DNA of 59,198 nt from Marinagarivorans sp. (lineage in GTDB: Bacteria > Pseudomonadota > Gammaproteobacteria > Pseudomonadales > Cellvibrionaceae). Location of the stretch: the NCBI GenBank assembly GCA_028281865.1, contig JANQJB010000018.1, positions 1-59,198 on the forward strand. Direction: 5' to 3'. Shown in pieces: positions 9,290 to 19,092 of this stretch. Position numbers and translations under genes: made by a program. Numbering within the stretch: the first letter of the stretch is position 1; each line of letters starts with the position of its first letter. A model generated the notes under the pieces. It did no database searches, was not told where the DNA came from, and saw only the letters and a program-made list of their open reading frames with translations.

Positions 9290-10021
9290 ATGTCTGATAT
9301 AAACTTAGTCAACGTTGACAATGAATTGCAAAAAAAGCAGCCTCGTCAAATCCTAGAATACGCACTAGATCAATTTGACAATATCGCAATCGCATTTAGC
9401 GGTGCTGAGGATGTCGTGTTGATTGATCTGGCAAACAAAATCAAACCCAAAGGGTTTCAAGTATTTTGTCTTGATACCGGTCGACTGCACCCTGAAACAT
9501 ACCGGTTTATTGAACACGTGAGAGCATACTACTCAGTTGACATTGAGCTCTTGTTTCCCGATGCCCAAGCGGTCGAAAAATTAGTCAGAGAAAAAGGCCT
9601 GTTTAGCTTTTACGCTGACAACCACAACGAGTGTTGTGGTATCCGAAAAATTGCGCCGCTCAAACGCAAACTACTAACCGTCGATGCGTGGGTTACCGGA
9701 CAGCGCAAGGACCAAAGCCCGAGCACACGCACCGGTATTCCGGTTATTCAAAACGACGCCAATTTTTCACGGCCCAACGAGACACTGACAAAATTTAATC
9801 CTTTAGCCAACTGGAGCTCTGAAGAAGTATGGACCTATATTCGCGCACTAGAAGTGCCTTATAACGAACTTCACGACCGGGGTTTTATATCGATCGGATG
9901 CGAACCTTGCACTCGGCCCGTTGGTCCTAATCAGCATGAAAGAGAAGGCCGTTGGTGGTGGGAAGAAGCAACCAAGAAAGAATGCGGTCTGCACGCCAAT
10001 AATATACAAAAAGACCAATAA
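9290..10021 (+). CDS. cysH: assimilatory adenylylsulfate (APS) reductase, CysH family
   Basis: A 243-residue CysH-family enzyme that makes sulfite with thioredoxin as reductant. Four cysteines (C115-C116 in NECCGIRK, C204 and C207 in GCEPCTRP) form the [4Fe-4S] set typical of APS reductases, which PAPS-specific enterobacterial CysH lacks. The catalytic cysteine is in the C-terminal ECGLH (C232). The PP-loop-like [12 protein letters not shown] is at 36-47 and [10 protein letters not shown] at 61-70. The organism therefore likely reduces APS directly, bypassing APS kinase. cysB, the usual activator, lies convergently just downstream. Confidence 0.93.
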   Translation: MSDINLVNVDNELQKKQPRQILEYALDQFDNIAIAFSGAEDVVLIDLANKIKPKGFQVFCLDTGRLHPETYRFIEHVRAYYSVDIELLFPDAQAVEKLVREKGLFSFYADNHNECCGIRKIAPLKRKLLTVDAWVTGQRKDQSPSTRTGIPVIQNDANFSRPNETLTKFNPLANWSSEEVWTYIRALEVPYNELHDRGFISIGCEPCTRPVGPNQHEREGRWWWEEATKKECGLHANNIQKDQ

Positions 10022-10069
10022 ACTTGGGCTTTGACAGCCAGCTAACGAATTAGTGTTGGTTTTATTGAA

Positions 10070-10095
10070 GGCGCAGACACGGGATTGTCTGCGCC
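10070..10095. terminator. intrinsic terminator between convergent cysH and cysB
   Basis: GGCGCAGAC at 10070-10078 pairs perfectly with GTCTGCGCC at 10087-10095 around an 8-nt loop, with T-containing flanks on both strands. Its place midway between the two converging genes fits a shared terminator. Confidence 0.8.
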
Positions 10096-10113
10096 TTGTA
10101 TGAGGAGAGATGC

Positions 10114-11106
<993 letters not shown>

Positions 11107-11268
11107 CTATGTATTAATTTAGGGTTTAAGATCTTTGAGCGATAAGACAACACGATTAATATAAAAATATAAACAAATATTCTTTGTTAGAATAGTAATA
11201 AATGTATTAATTTGCCAACTTCTTATAACTGTAGCACTGGTTACAACATTTCTCTCGAATTTTTACAT

Positions 11269-12054
11269 ATGGATCTCATTTTTTATATCGTTGCAGGCTC
11301 AGCTGTTGGCTTTCTGATCGGCTTAACTGGCGTGGGTGGAGGTTCGTTGATGACCCCACTGCTCATTTTTGCCGGTGTTCCTGAAAAGATTGCGATCGGC
11401 ACCGATCTCCTTTACGCAGCGCTCACCAAAACCGGCGCTATGTGGTCGCACAATAAATTAGGCACTATTCATTGGCGAATTGTCTTGCTCTTGGCTTCAG
11501 GCAGCATTCCCGGTGCAATTTTAACAAGCTACTACCTAAAGGTTCTCGAACAAAAAGGCATCGATTATTCGCAATACCTCACGACAGCTCTTGGCGCAAT
11601 GTTAGTTGTGACAGGCTCGGTTCTATTTGCAAAAAACCATTTGCAAAAAACTCGCTCGACCTACTGCTCACTGAAACCCAATGTTTTTCAGCGCAACAAC
11701 GCAAAGATCACCGTTTTTTCTGGTTTTATTCTCGGTACTTTCGTAACGCTATCGTCCGTTGGCGCAGGCGCATTCTGTGTCGTATTGCTGCTATCGCTCT
11801 ACCCTCGAATGATCCCAATTAATGTCGTTGGAACGGACATTGCCCATGCGGTGCCTTTGACCCTGGTAGCGGGGTTGGGTCACTGGGTTCTGCTAGACAG
11901 CGTCGATCTAAATTTACTGGTCGGCTTACTTATTGGGTCACTTCCTGCCGTGCACTTCGGTGCAAAGGTCGCGAGCAAATTACCTGCTCACCGACTACAA
12001 ACCTTATTGGCGACAATCTTATTGCTGATAGGAGGTAAATTTTTACTATTTTAG
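11269..12054 (+). CDS. TauE/SafE family membrane permease
   Basis: A 261-residue membrane protein with about seven or eight helices. The N-terminal repeat motif GFLIGLTGVGGGSLMTPLLI and the second-repeat counterpart GTFVTLSSVGAGAF mark the TauE/SafE (sulfite exporter/DUF81) fold. I chose the ATG at 11269 since the longer reading from 11212 adds 19 non-hydrophobic residues upstream without a family match. It is divergent from cysB, and with cysH adjacent I infer transport of a sulfur oxyanion or sulfonate. Substrate cannot be assigned from sequence. Confidence 0.82.
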   Translation: MDLIFYIVAGSAVGFLIGLTGVGGGSLMTPLLIFAGVPEKIAIGTDLLYAALTKTGAMWSHNKLGTIHWRIVLLLASGSIPGAILTSYYLKVLEQKGIDYSQYLTTALGAMLVVTGSVLFAKNHLQKTRSTYCSLKPNVFQRNNAKITVFSGFILGTFVTLSSVGAGAFCVVLLLSLYPRMIPINVVGTDIAHAVPLTLVAGLGHWVLLDSVDLNLLVGLLIGSLPAVHFGAKVASKLPAHRLQTLLATILLLIGGKFLLF

Positions 12055-12135
12055 CTGCGCTCGCAAAGTGACTCTACAATAAAAGTGACAATACAATAGA
12101 GGAAGCGAGTAAAGTAACCAATGAGTGAAAGAACG

Positions 12136-12663
12136 CTATCGTAAAAGAGGGAAAGACGGGCGGACGCGAATCTGCGAGATGGTATTGACCATTGGTACAA
12201 GGTAAACAGGGATGGTCGCTAGTTGCAGTACTTTGCCGGCAACGGAACCAAGAGAACACCCGTCTAAAGCGTCTACGCCATGGCTACCAATTACAATTAA
12301 GTCAGAATCGAGCATCTCAGCTTGTGACAATATTACTGCCGCAGCCGGGCCTGGTTCTACAACAATATTATTCACTCTTGAAACTAAATCTAAATCTCCG
12401 TATTCGTCGCTGGCAAGAACTTCAAAAATTTCATTGCGAACAGTGTCTAACAAACCTTTTATATGGGAAGCAGCCAGAACCTCATTTTTAACGGCCTCAG
12501 AGCAATGGCTTTTTATCACTGCCACGGCTAGTTCATCAATCGGTTTCACCGCATGAACGATATCGATGCTCGCATTGAAAGTTTGTGCTAGAGATTCGAC
12601 ATGAATCAAGCCATGACTGGTATACGCGCCTAGGTCCGTTGCAAATAATATTCTTTCTATCAT
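12136..12663 (-). CDS. universal stress protein (UspA family)
   Basis: A 175-residue single-domain Usp. Beta-strand 1 (MIERILFATDLG) is followed by the SHGLIHVESLAQTF helix. The C-terminal nucleotide-binding motif is present as IGSHGVDALDGCSLGSVAGKVLQLA with the G-x2-G-x9-G-S pattern, suggesting an ATP-binding Usp. It is cytoplasmic and usually induced by starvation or stress. The gene is convergent with the TauE/SafE gene and has its own upstream region at 12664-13015. Confidence 0.85.
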   Translation of the reverse strand: MIERILFATDLGAYTSHGLIHVESLAQTFNASIDIVHAVKPIDELAVAVIKSHCSEAVKNEVLAASHIKGLLDTVRNEIFEVLASDEYGDLDLVSRVNNIVVEPGPAAAVILSQAEMLDSDLIVIGSHGVDALDGCSLGSVAGKVLQLATIPVYLVPMVNTISQIRVRPSFPLLR

Positions 12664-13015
12664 TTAAGCCCCTACTGCTCAGATTTCGATGCCTTAGCTA
12701 CTTAACCTAGGTTTGGCACCAATCATTATTGGGCATTTTTGTCCTGCCTTTAGTGTTTAGACTAGCAGGCTGAAATCAAATTGGCGTTTAACTCTTACGC
12801 TTATCCGACGAATGTCGCGTATATAACTACAAAGAAGGAGGTGACGAAACCAAATATTTTTTGCAGCATATAAAAGGAAATTTAATAAAATATTGGTCTA
12901 ACACCGCTAGATAACTATTATTTTGGAAGCAGGATATAGTTTAGAAGGGAAACTAAAATATCACTCTGCAAAACATCAAACTCTGAAACATCATTCCACA
13001 ACTTCATTGGTAATA
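12664..13015. other. intergenic region between usp and the 5'-nucleotidase gene
   Basis: 352 bp without a convincing gene. It should carry the usp promoter (leftward) and the nucleotidase 3' flank. On the plus strand AAGGAGGTGA at 12835-12844 matches ten bases complementary to the 16S anti-Shine-Dalgarno. Only a ten-codon GTG-initiated frame (ending TAA) overlaps it, and no substantial ORF follows. Confidence 0.4.
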
Positions 13016-13915
13016 CTAGTTATTAGCGATACCGTGAGGCACATGGCCTGTGGCAACATGGTCTTTGGCTAAATCACAATGCGATTTTTGATCATCAAAA
13101 AAAACATCCGCGCCATAGGCTTTCAAAAAAGCAGCTTTTTCCATTCCACCTAAAAACAAAGATTCATCTATTCGAATACCCCAAGCTCGCAACGTCAATA
13201 TTACGCGTTTGTGTGCTGGCGCGGAGCGCGCAGTCACTAACGCCGTGCGAATGGGACACGAATCGCGATCGAACTCGCGTTGGATACGTTGGAGTGTCGC
13301 CAAAAAATTCTTAAATGGCCCTCCCATTAATGGCTTTTGCGAGGACGCTTTTTCACTCTCGGTAAATGCTTTCAGCCCTGCTTTTTTAAATATTTTTTCA
13401 GCCTCGTCAGAAAAAATAACAGCATCCCCGTCGAAAGCAAAACGCAGCTGAGTATTGTTTTCTGCCTCTTTTCGTGAAGGTAACAACGTTGCTGCTGCCA
13501 CGCCATTTTTTAAAGCACGACGAACATCTGACACGTCTGTTGACAAAAACAGATGACCATTAAACGGAGCAATATAACGGTAAGGGCTTTCACCACCGGT
13601 GAAAGCCGCACGGGTAATATTTAATTTATAGTGATTAATTGAATTAAAAATTCTAAGGCCAGTATCCGCGCTATTGCGCGAGAGTAAAATTATTTCTACA
13701 CGCTCAGGGCCATCAAGTAATTCATTTATGGCCAATAGCTTTTGAACCATTGGGAATGCTTCACCAGGTTCAAGTACGTCTTCCTCGTGCTCAATTTGAT
13801 ATTGAGAATATGCATCGAGCCCTTGTGTCTCATAAACTTGATGACTCTCATCAAGGTTAAACAGAGCTCGTGAGGAGATAGCCACTACAAGTTTTTCTGG
13901 CTCAGAATTGTTCAT
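13016..13915 (-). CDS. cytosolic 5'-nucleotidase (PF06189 type)
   Basis: A 299-residue protein like the bacterial counterparts of NT5C1, which hydrolyse nucleoside 5'-monophosphates. Recognisable pieces are LVVAISSRALFNLDESHQVYE at the N terminus, NPxxxx-like ILLSRNSADTGLRIFNSI, FTGGESPYRYI, LFLSTDVSDV, the FAFDGDAVIFSDEAE motif and the late ALVTARSAPAHKRVI and FFDDQKSHC segments, all seen in this family. I chose the ATG at 13915; a TTG one codon upstream is also possible. The neighbouring symporter gene is on the same strand 28 bp upstream, so cotranscription is likely. Confidence 0.82.
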   Translation of the reverse strand: MNNSEPEKLVVAISSRALFNLDESHQVYETQGLDAYSQYQIEHEEDVLEPGEAFPMVQKLLAINELLDGPERVEIILLSRNSADTGLRIFNSINHYKLNITRAAFTGGESPYRYIAPFNGHLFLSTDVSDVRRALKNGVAAATLLPSRKEAENNTQLRFAFDGDAVIFSDEAEKIFKKAGLKAFTESEKASSQKPLMGGPFKNFLATLQRIQREFDRDSCPIRTALVTARSAPAHKRVILTLRAWGIRIDESLFLGGMEKAAFLKAYGADVFFDDQKSHCDLAKDHVATGHVPHGIANN

Positions 13916-13943
13916 CAAACTGTTTTTAAAATACTCTTTTAAA

Positions 13944-15272
13944 CTATTCTTTTTTAAAAAAATCTCTTGTCAACTGACGAATAACACCGGTAAGTAATAT
14001 AAGCGCTATTATGTTAGGTAAAGCCATAAGCCCGTTAAGTAGATCTGCAACAGCCCATACCGTATTCAAACTAAAATGAATTCCGACAAATAATACACAC
14101 ACCCAGGCAATTCGGTAATAGAGTGAAATTTTTTCACCCAATAAATATTCTGCACAGCGTTCGCCGTAATAACTCCAACCCAAAATCGTTGTAAAGGCAA
14201 ATACACAAAGGGTCAGAGAAACAATTTTATCTCCATGCGAAAACAAGCTTGTAAAGGCCGCTTGCGACATTAGCACACCCTTCGCATCCCCACTCCATGC
14301 CCCAGTTACGACTATCGCTAAGCCAGTTATTGAACAAATAATAAGAGTATCGATAAACGTCCCCAACATCGCAACTATCCCTTGGCGAACAGGATGATCA
14401 GTAGCTGCAGCGGCGTGAGCAATTGGAGCGCTGCCTAAACCAGCCTCATTCGAAAAAACTCCGCGCGCAACACCCATTCTAATCGCTACAATGACTGCGG
14501 CGCCCGCAAACCCTCCCTGAGCAGCAGTACCAGTAAATGCGCTTTTGACAATTAATGCAATAGCAGATGGAATTTCGCCGATATTGACAAACAAAATAGC
14601 AAGCCCAACTAACAAGTATGATATTGACATAAAGGGCACGAGCGTACGCGCAACATTGGCAATAGATTTAATTCCACCAATTAAGACCAAACCCACCAGG
14701 ACGATCAATACGGCGGCGGTTAATAAAGGCGAAATACCGAACGATTGTTCAAGTGCTTCGGAAACTGAATGCGCTTGCACTGCATTCCCAATACCGAATC
14801 CCGCAAGTGCGCCAAAACCAGCAAAACATCCAGCCAACCAGTGCCAGTTTTTTCCTAAGCCATTTTTAATGTAATACATTGGGCCACCAATAAAATGGCC
14901 TTGCTGATTTTTTTCACGAAATTTCACCGCGCATACCGCTTCGGCATATTTTGTCGCCATTCCCAGCAGAGCACTGCACCACATCCAAAACAATGCTCCG
15001 GGGCCACCGATTCCAATAGCCGTTGCCACGCCAACAATATTTCCTGTACCAATTGTCGCAGACAAGGAAACCATTGATGGGCTAAAAGGTGGTATGGTTC
15101 CGTCACCCCTAGCTGCGCGGCCATACCACAGCTGGCGGAAGCCATACGGAATTTTTTTAAGCGAAATACCACCAATAGCATAGGTAAGCCAAGCGCCTAC
15201 ACATAAAATCGCAATCCACAAAAACCAACCCCATAAAAAACCACTAACGGTATTTATAAAATTTGCAAACAT
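13944..15272 (-). CDS. alanine/glycine:cation symporter (AGCS family)
   Basis: A 442-residue sodium-coupled amino-acid transporter with about eleven hydrophobic helices. Family signatures include SLSATIGTGNIVGVATAIGIGGPGALFWMW (helix 2 region), AEAVCAVKFR, GGPMYYIKNGLG, GVARGVFSNEAGLGSAPIAHAAA and FTTILGWSYYGERC. It imports alanine or glycine, possibly D-alanine, across the inner membrane. It lies between a 5'-nucleotidase gene and a D-cysteine desulfhydrase-like gene on the same strand with short gaps (28 and 24 bp), which suggests one transcript supplying carbon and nitrogen from small amino acids. Confidence 0.92.
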   Translation of the reverse strand: MFANFINTVSGFLWGWFLWIAILCVGAWLTYAIGGISLKKIPYGFRQLWYGRAARGDGTIPPFSPSMVSLSATIGTGNIVGVATAIGIGGPGALFWMWCSALLGMATKYAEAVCAVKFREKNQQGHFIGGPMYYIKNGLGKNWHWLAGCFAGFGALAGFGIGNAVQAHSVSEALEQSFGISPLLTAAVLIVLVGLVLIGGIKSIANVARTLVPFMSISYLLVGLAILFVNIGEIPSAIALIVKSAFTGTAAQGGFAGAAVIVAIRMGVARGVFSNEAGLGSAPIAHAAAATDHPVRQGIVAMLGTFIDTLIICSITGLAIVVTGAWSGDAKGVLMSQAAFTSLFSHGDKIVSLTLCVFAFTTILGWSYYGERCAEYLLGEKISLYYRIAWVCVLFVGIHFSLNTVWAVADLLNGLMALPNIIALILLTGVIRQLTRDFFKKE

Positions 15273-15296
15273 GGATTTTTCTCGCTTAAAAATATA

Positions 15297-16301
15297 TTAA
15301 TGGTTTAACGTATTTTCGATTTGCCCTCGATAAGGAAACAAGCCGAATACACCGCCGGTATGAACAAACACGATATCACTTTGACCGGCATAGCGACCCT
15401 TTTTAATCTCTTCCATTAATCCATAAAATGCTTTACCGGTGTAGACTGGATCCAGTATTAAACCGTCACTACGCGCCACTAATGCAATGGTTTTAAATAC
15501 ATCTTCATTAGCTAAACCATATCCTGCACCAATATAAGCATCGTGCGTTTGAATTTTTAGTACCTCAGGCTCAACAGGAACGGAGTATTTGCGCGAACAA
15601 TCTATGACATCTGTTTTGACTTTATTTTTAAAATATTCCGCGTCATCACATACAGCAAAGGATTCAACTTGAATTTCTGACTGCGCTAGATGGAAGCCAA
15701 GCGTAAGCCCTGCTTGTGTTCCACCTGAGCCGGTGGCGCATATTACGGTTTTTGGGTTAATGCCGTGAAATTCAAAATCACGGAGCAATTCGTTAACACA
15801 GTTTATATATCCCCAAACGCCTATACCATCACTTGCGCCTGTTGGAATGCTAAAACATTTTTCTCCCTGTTGTTCATACTTGCTAACAGTCTCATTGAAA
15901 TACTCCTTTAGTCGAGCAGAAAATCCAGCTTTGGGAAAGCGCGAAATAACTGCCCCACTTATTGAATCAAGCAACAGGTTTCCATCAAACTGGCCGGTTG
16001 GTTCTTCACGCAAAATTAAGTGGCATTTTAGGCCCTGTTGAGCAGCGGCAATGGCAGTGGCACGACAATGATTTGACTGCACACCGCCACAAGTCACTAG
16101 TACATTGGCGTTTTCTTTAATCGCCTGTGCCATAACAAATTCGAGTTTACGAACTTTGTTGCCGGACAGCGCTGAGCCAGTCAAATCATCGCGCTTTACC
16201 CAAATACGCGGCCCGCCCAGTAAGCGAGATGTTCGGTTGAGCAATTGTAAAGGTGTTGGCAATAATGCCAACGAGATCTTATCGGGAATCGCAATAGTCA
16301 T
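15297..16301 (-). CDS. dcyD: D-cysteine desulfhydrase / ACC deaminase-like PLP enzyme
   Basis: A 334-residue fold-type II PLP enzyme. LLPTPLQLLNR and IWVKRDDLTGSALSGNKVRKLEF hold the PLP lysine (about K49), QSNHCRATA follows, and the phosphate-binding ATGSGGTQAG loop is central. DcyD converts D-cysteine to pyruvate, sulfide and ammonia; ACC deaminases share the fold and much of the sequence, so specificity is uncertain. It lies upstream of the AGCS symporter in the same orientation, a plausible uptake-plus-degradation pair for a small amino acid. Confidence 0.8.
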   Translation of the reverse strand: MTIAIPDKISLALLPTPLQLLNRTSRLLGGPRIWVKRDDLTGSALSGNKVRKLEFVMAQAIKENANVLVTCGGVQSNHCRATAIAAAQQGLKCHLILREEPTGQFDGNLLLDSISGAVISRFPKAGFSARLKEYFNETVSKYEQQGEKCFSIPTGASDGIGVWGYINCVNELLRDFEFHGINPKTVICATGSGGTQAGLTLGFHLAQSEIQVESFAVCDDAEYFKNKVKTDVIDCSRKYSVPVEPEVLKIQTHDAYIGAGYGLANEDVFKTIALVARSDGLILDPVYTGKAFYGLMEEIKKGRYAGQSDIVFVHTGGVFGLFPYRGQIENTLNH

Positions 16302-16358
16302 TGCGCCAAAATAGCCTGAAAACAGTCGCAGGTAAAGATGAGAAAGCTATAGTGATAA

Positions 16359-16390
16359 AAAACCCACTAATGAGAGAATTAATGGGTTTT
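16359..16390 (-). terminator. intrinsic terminator downstream of yajC
   Basis: AAAACCCA at 16359-16366 pairs with TGGGTTTT at 16383-16390, with three further pairs after one mismatch. Reading leftward the stem is followed by six T residues. It would end yajC transcription before dcyD. Confidence 0.8.
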
Positions 16391-16410
16391 GAAAGGGAGT
16401 GTAAACAATA

Positions 16411-16746
16411 TCAGATTGACTTGATTGTCCCTTTTGGCAATACCGCATGAACCGACATTTTTTGAAATTTTAAATTAACTCCGTCTCCCACTTCAATCGA
16501 AACGTAAGCCTCATCGACATCAGTAACTTTACCCAGCATGCCACTTGTCATGACGACTTCATTGCCTTTCGCCAAACTATCCACGAGCTGCTGATGCTCC
16601 TTTTGACGTTTTCGCTGGGGTCTAATCATCATGAAGTACATGATGGCAAATAAACCACCAAACATTATAAGTGTCGGCCACGGACTGCCTGCTGCCCCGC
16701 CACCCTGTGCAGTTTGTGCTACTGCTTCTGGAATTAAAATTGACAT
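16411..16746 (-). CDS. yajC: Sec translocon accessory subunit YajC
   Basis: A 111-residue single-span membrane protein. The N-terminal periplasmic tail is short, the helix covers about 22-42 (WPTLIMFGGLFAIMYFMMI), and the characteristic MIRPQRKRQKEHQQLVDSLAKGNEVVMTSGMLGKV follows. YajC joins SecDF, a complex that assists preprotein translocation and YidC insertion. Here it stands alone between terminators, without tgt upstream or secD/secF downstream. Confidence 0.92.
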   Translation of the reverse strand: MSILIPEAVAQTAQGGGAAGSPWPTLIMFGGLFAIMYFMMIRPQRKRQKEHQQLVDSLAKGNEVVMTSGMLGKVTDVDEAYVSIEVGDGVNLKFQKMSVHAVLPKGTIKSI

Positions 16747-16980
16747 CTAATCAAGATACCCCTCGTAACTTTGTTGTTCATAACCAGATCGGCGAGCATT
16801 GTACATCAATCGGCTTAAAGCGTGTAAACCCAAGCTACCCGGCCCGTCAAAAAACGTTATTGGCAAGACCGTGGCACAGCAAATTTCGCTGATTATCTGT
16901 CAATCAATAATATTTAAAGAAAAGATTTAATGTCACATAAAGCGAGCAAAACAATTTTCAACAGGTCGTACAGCATTAAT

Positions 16981-17016
16981 ACGAAAAAGCCCCGCTTAAT
17001 CGCGGGGCTTTTTCGT
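16981..17016. terminator. strong bidirectional intrinsic terminator
   Basis: The arms 16981-16995 and 17002-17016 are perfectly complementary over 15 bp around a 6-nt loop, with a GCCCCGC core and flanking A/T-runs that give U-tracts on either strand. It ends the leftward AraC-family gene at 17051 and shields yajC. Confidence 0.9.
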
Positions 17017-17050
17017 TAAGGAATGGCTGGAAACGTTATAAAAGCGCGCG

Positions 17051-18070
17051 TTAAGCATAATCCCGAAATAGCTTGCGAAAGGTGCTCGGAGACAGGCCTG
17101 TCCAGCGTTTAAAGGCATTAGTAAAACTAGTTCGATCGGAAAAATCCAGAGAAGCCGAAATAGAATCAATGCTCTGATGCTGACGCACAAGATAATCGAT
17201 TGAATGGTGAAAGCGCACCTGATCACGCAACTCAGCAAAACTAATATCCTGTTGCTGCAAGCGACGCTGCAAAGTGCGTTTCGACAAGTTAAGCTCTTCC
17301 GCAATGTGCCCGATACTTAATGGAGCCGCGCCGATACGCCGCTTCAACACGTCGACAACTCGGGAGGGAACACCGTAAACTTCAGGCAATTTCGCTTGCT
17401 GCTCATATTCATCTAAGGTCTTCAACGAGCCCATCGCGAAAACAGCTTGATCGGAAATCTTGCGGCTAGCGTGCACTTTTTGAAGATCAATCATGCTGGA
17501 AACAGCATCCGCCAACAACTTTACGAACTCCATATCGTTCGGTGAGAATTCACGTCCGCTACTACCCTCCGAAAAGAAGCACAATGCCACGGCACTATTT
17601 GTCTCTGGTTTAGCCGGTGCACCAATATAAGTGTCTAGACTCACGTTCTTATATTTTGACGACGGAGAAATCTGTGCGCCTGCTTGACTGGCAAGACTTT
17701 TGTCGATTTCTAAAATTTCCAAGCCAAAGGAAAATTCGATATCCAAATGCTGACCAACATAAAAGACTTCTTCGTCAGTTGAGACAGCTGTGATTTCGCC
17801 CTTCTGAGGTGATAAGGCTTTAATTGCAACTCCATGACTAAGCCGAAATGCTCGTTTGCCAAGTTCTAAAATCAGCGAAATAGCGGCTTGCTCAGAATCA
17901 AGATAAGGTGCAGAGCTAACGACCTTGAACAAACATTTTAAACGGTCGTAAGGCGTGTCTAAAGAATAGTTGCTGATATCAATCACACTCCCTTGATCAA
18001 CGTTCGTTTCTCTATTCCTGCTTGGGTTAAGCTTCAAATTGTCCACCACTTGGGAAGCGCTGTTATGCAT
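17051..18070 (-). CDS. AraC-family transcriptional regulator with N-terminal GAF-like domain
   Basis: A 339-residue regulator. The C-terminal 100 residues hold the double HTH of AraC/XylS proteins: GHIAEELNLSKRTLQRRLQQ then DSISASLDFSDRTSFTNAFKRWTGLSPSTFRK. Residues about 40-200 form a mixed alpha/beta sensor that looks GAF-like (SEQAAISLILELGKR, later REFSPNDMEFVKLLADAVSSMI), unlike the cupin arm of classic AraC. The ligand and targets are unknown. The 353-bp upstream region contains an unusual inverted-repeat structure that could be its operator. Confidence 0.83.
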   Translation of the reverse strand: MHNSASQVVDNLKLNPSRNRETNVDQGSVIDISNYSLDTPYDRLKCLFKVVSSAPYLDSEQAAISLILELGKRAFRLSHGVAIKALSPQKGEITAVSTDEEVFYVGQHLDIEFSFGLEILEIDKSLASQAGAQISPSSKYKNVSLDTYIGAPAKPETNSAVALCFFSEGSSGREFSPNDMEFVKLLADAVSSMIDLQKVHASRKISDQAVFAMGSLKTLDEYEQQAKLPEVYGVPSRVVDVLKRRIGAAPLSIGHIAEELNLSKRTLQRRLQQQDISFAELRDQVRFHHSIDYLVRQHQSIDSISASLDFSDRTSFTNAFKRWTGLSPSTFRKLFRDYA

Positions 18071-18423
18071 TCAAGGATCTCTTCTGGTCGTTTTTACGTT
18101 AAGATATTGGTAATACAAAAAAATACAGCACCAGAGTATTCGTAAACCATTGGAAGAGCCAGTATTTTTAATGTCATAGGAGAGTTTAACATGCCAATAT
18201 TGTGAAAACGATAGATTAAGCGCCACAATTTACCATGTTAACCATGACGATTGAACTGTTAACTCCTACAATCTATCGCATACAGCATGATTTTTGCTCG
18301 TTTTGATGAAGAGTAAGCTTCATACAAGGATCATCCACTAATCCACGACCACCCATAATATTAAATTACTGCAACTTACAAATCAAAAGCTTCAGCCAAA
18401 CGGCTCAATTGTTCGATAGAACG
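18071..18423. other. intergenic region upstream of the GAF-AraC gene
   Basis: Contains no normal-size gene. On the plus strand AGGAGA (18178-18183) lies seven bases before an ATG at 18191 that begins a four-codon frame (MPIL, stop TGA). Immediately after it is a nested inverted repeat at 18209-18278. The araC promoter (leftward) must be here too, and bcp ends at the right boundary. Confidence 0.4.
18209..18278. promoter_or_regulatory. nested inverted repeat, candidate operator or RNA structure
   Basis: CGATAGATT at 18209-18217 is exactly inverted as AATCTATCG at 18270-18278. Inside are two copies of the self-complementary GTTAAC, at 18237-18242 and 18258-18263. Two symmetric layers 140-210 bp upstream of an AraC-family gene fit an autoregulatory site with looping, or a folded leader of a plus-strand transcript. 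Confidence 0.4.
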
Positions 18424-18894
18424 TCACATTTCTTTGAGAATGGACAACACGTCGTCGTGATGGGTCTTAGTATTAACTTTCTCCATGATGTGAGCGAGCT
18501 TTCCCTCTTTATTGATTATAAAAGTAGAGCGAATTATTCCCATAAATTCTCGACCCATAAATTTTTTCAAACCCCAAATCCCGTAGCGCTCAGCCACTTT
18601 ATGATCTTCGTCAGAAAGAAGATCAAAATTTAATTCTTGTTTTTCTATAAATTTTTGCAGGCGCGGCACGGGGTCAGGGCTTAAACCAAACACCTTGGTT
18701 TTGAGCTTTTTAAACTCACTAAACGTATCACGAATACCGCATGCTTGTGTTGTGCAACCAGGTGTCATTGCTTTTGGGTAAAAATATAAAACTACATTTG
18801 CTTTGTCGCGAAAATCAGATAATTTAACAAGCTCATTATTTTGGTTCTTTAGAGAAAACGCAGGTGCTAAATTTCCTATTTTTGGAAGAGCCAT
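18424..18894 (-). CDS. bcp: thiol peroxidase, Bcp/PrxQ type peroxiredoxin
   Basis: A 156-residue peroxiredoxin. The peroxidatic cysteine is C47 in the YPKAMTPGCTTQACGIRD motif, and C52 five residues later is the resolving cysteine of the atypical two-cysteine PrxQ class. It reduces H2O2 and organic hydroperoxides with thioredoxin in the cytoplasm. The length is typical. It is a single gene on the minus strand, downstream of mdh, and separated from it by a hairpin. Confidence 0.92.
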   Translation of the reverse strand: MALPKIGNLAPAFSLKNQNNELVKLSDFRDKANVVLYFYPKAMTPGCTTQACGIRDTFSEFKKLKTKVFGLSPDPVPRLQKFIEKQELNFDLLSDEDHKVAERYGIWGLKKFMGREFMGIIRSTFIINKEGKLAHIMEKVNTKTHHDDVLSILKEM

Positions 18895-19024
18895 ATTACC
18901 TCCAGGGCTTTAATTCTAGTTTGCAGTTAATCAAAGAGTAATGGATAAAAAGTCGAAAAAATTCTTTAGCAGAGTATTACGCAAGCTTCTCATGTAACGA
19001 TCAAACTTTCGTTAAGTAATTTTA

Positions 19025-19046
19025 GGCTCGCAGTCAGATACGAGCC
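19025..19046 (-). terminator. hairpin downstream of mdh, possible terminator
   Basis: GGCTCG at 19025-19030 pairs with CGAGCC at 19041-19046 around a 10-nt loop. The following leftward sequence is AT-rich but has no long T-run, so termination would be weak. Confidence 0.45.
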
Positions 19047-19092
19047 CAAGTTCTAACGAAGATTTAACAACTGAGTGTAAATTATTTGGCTT

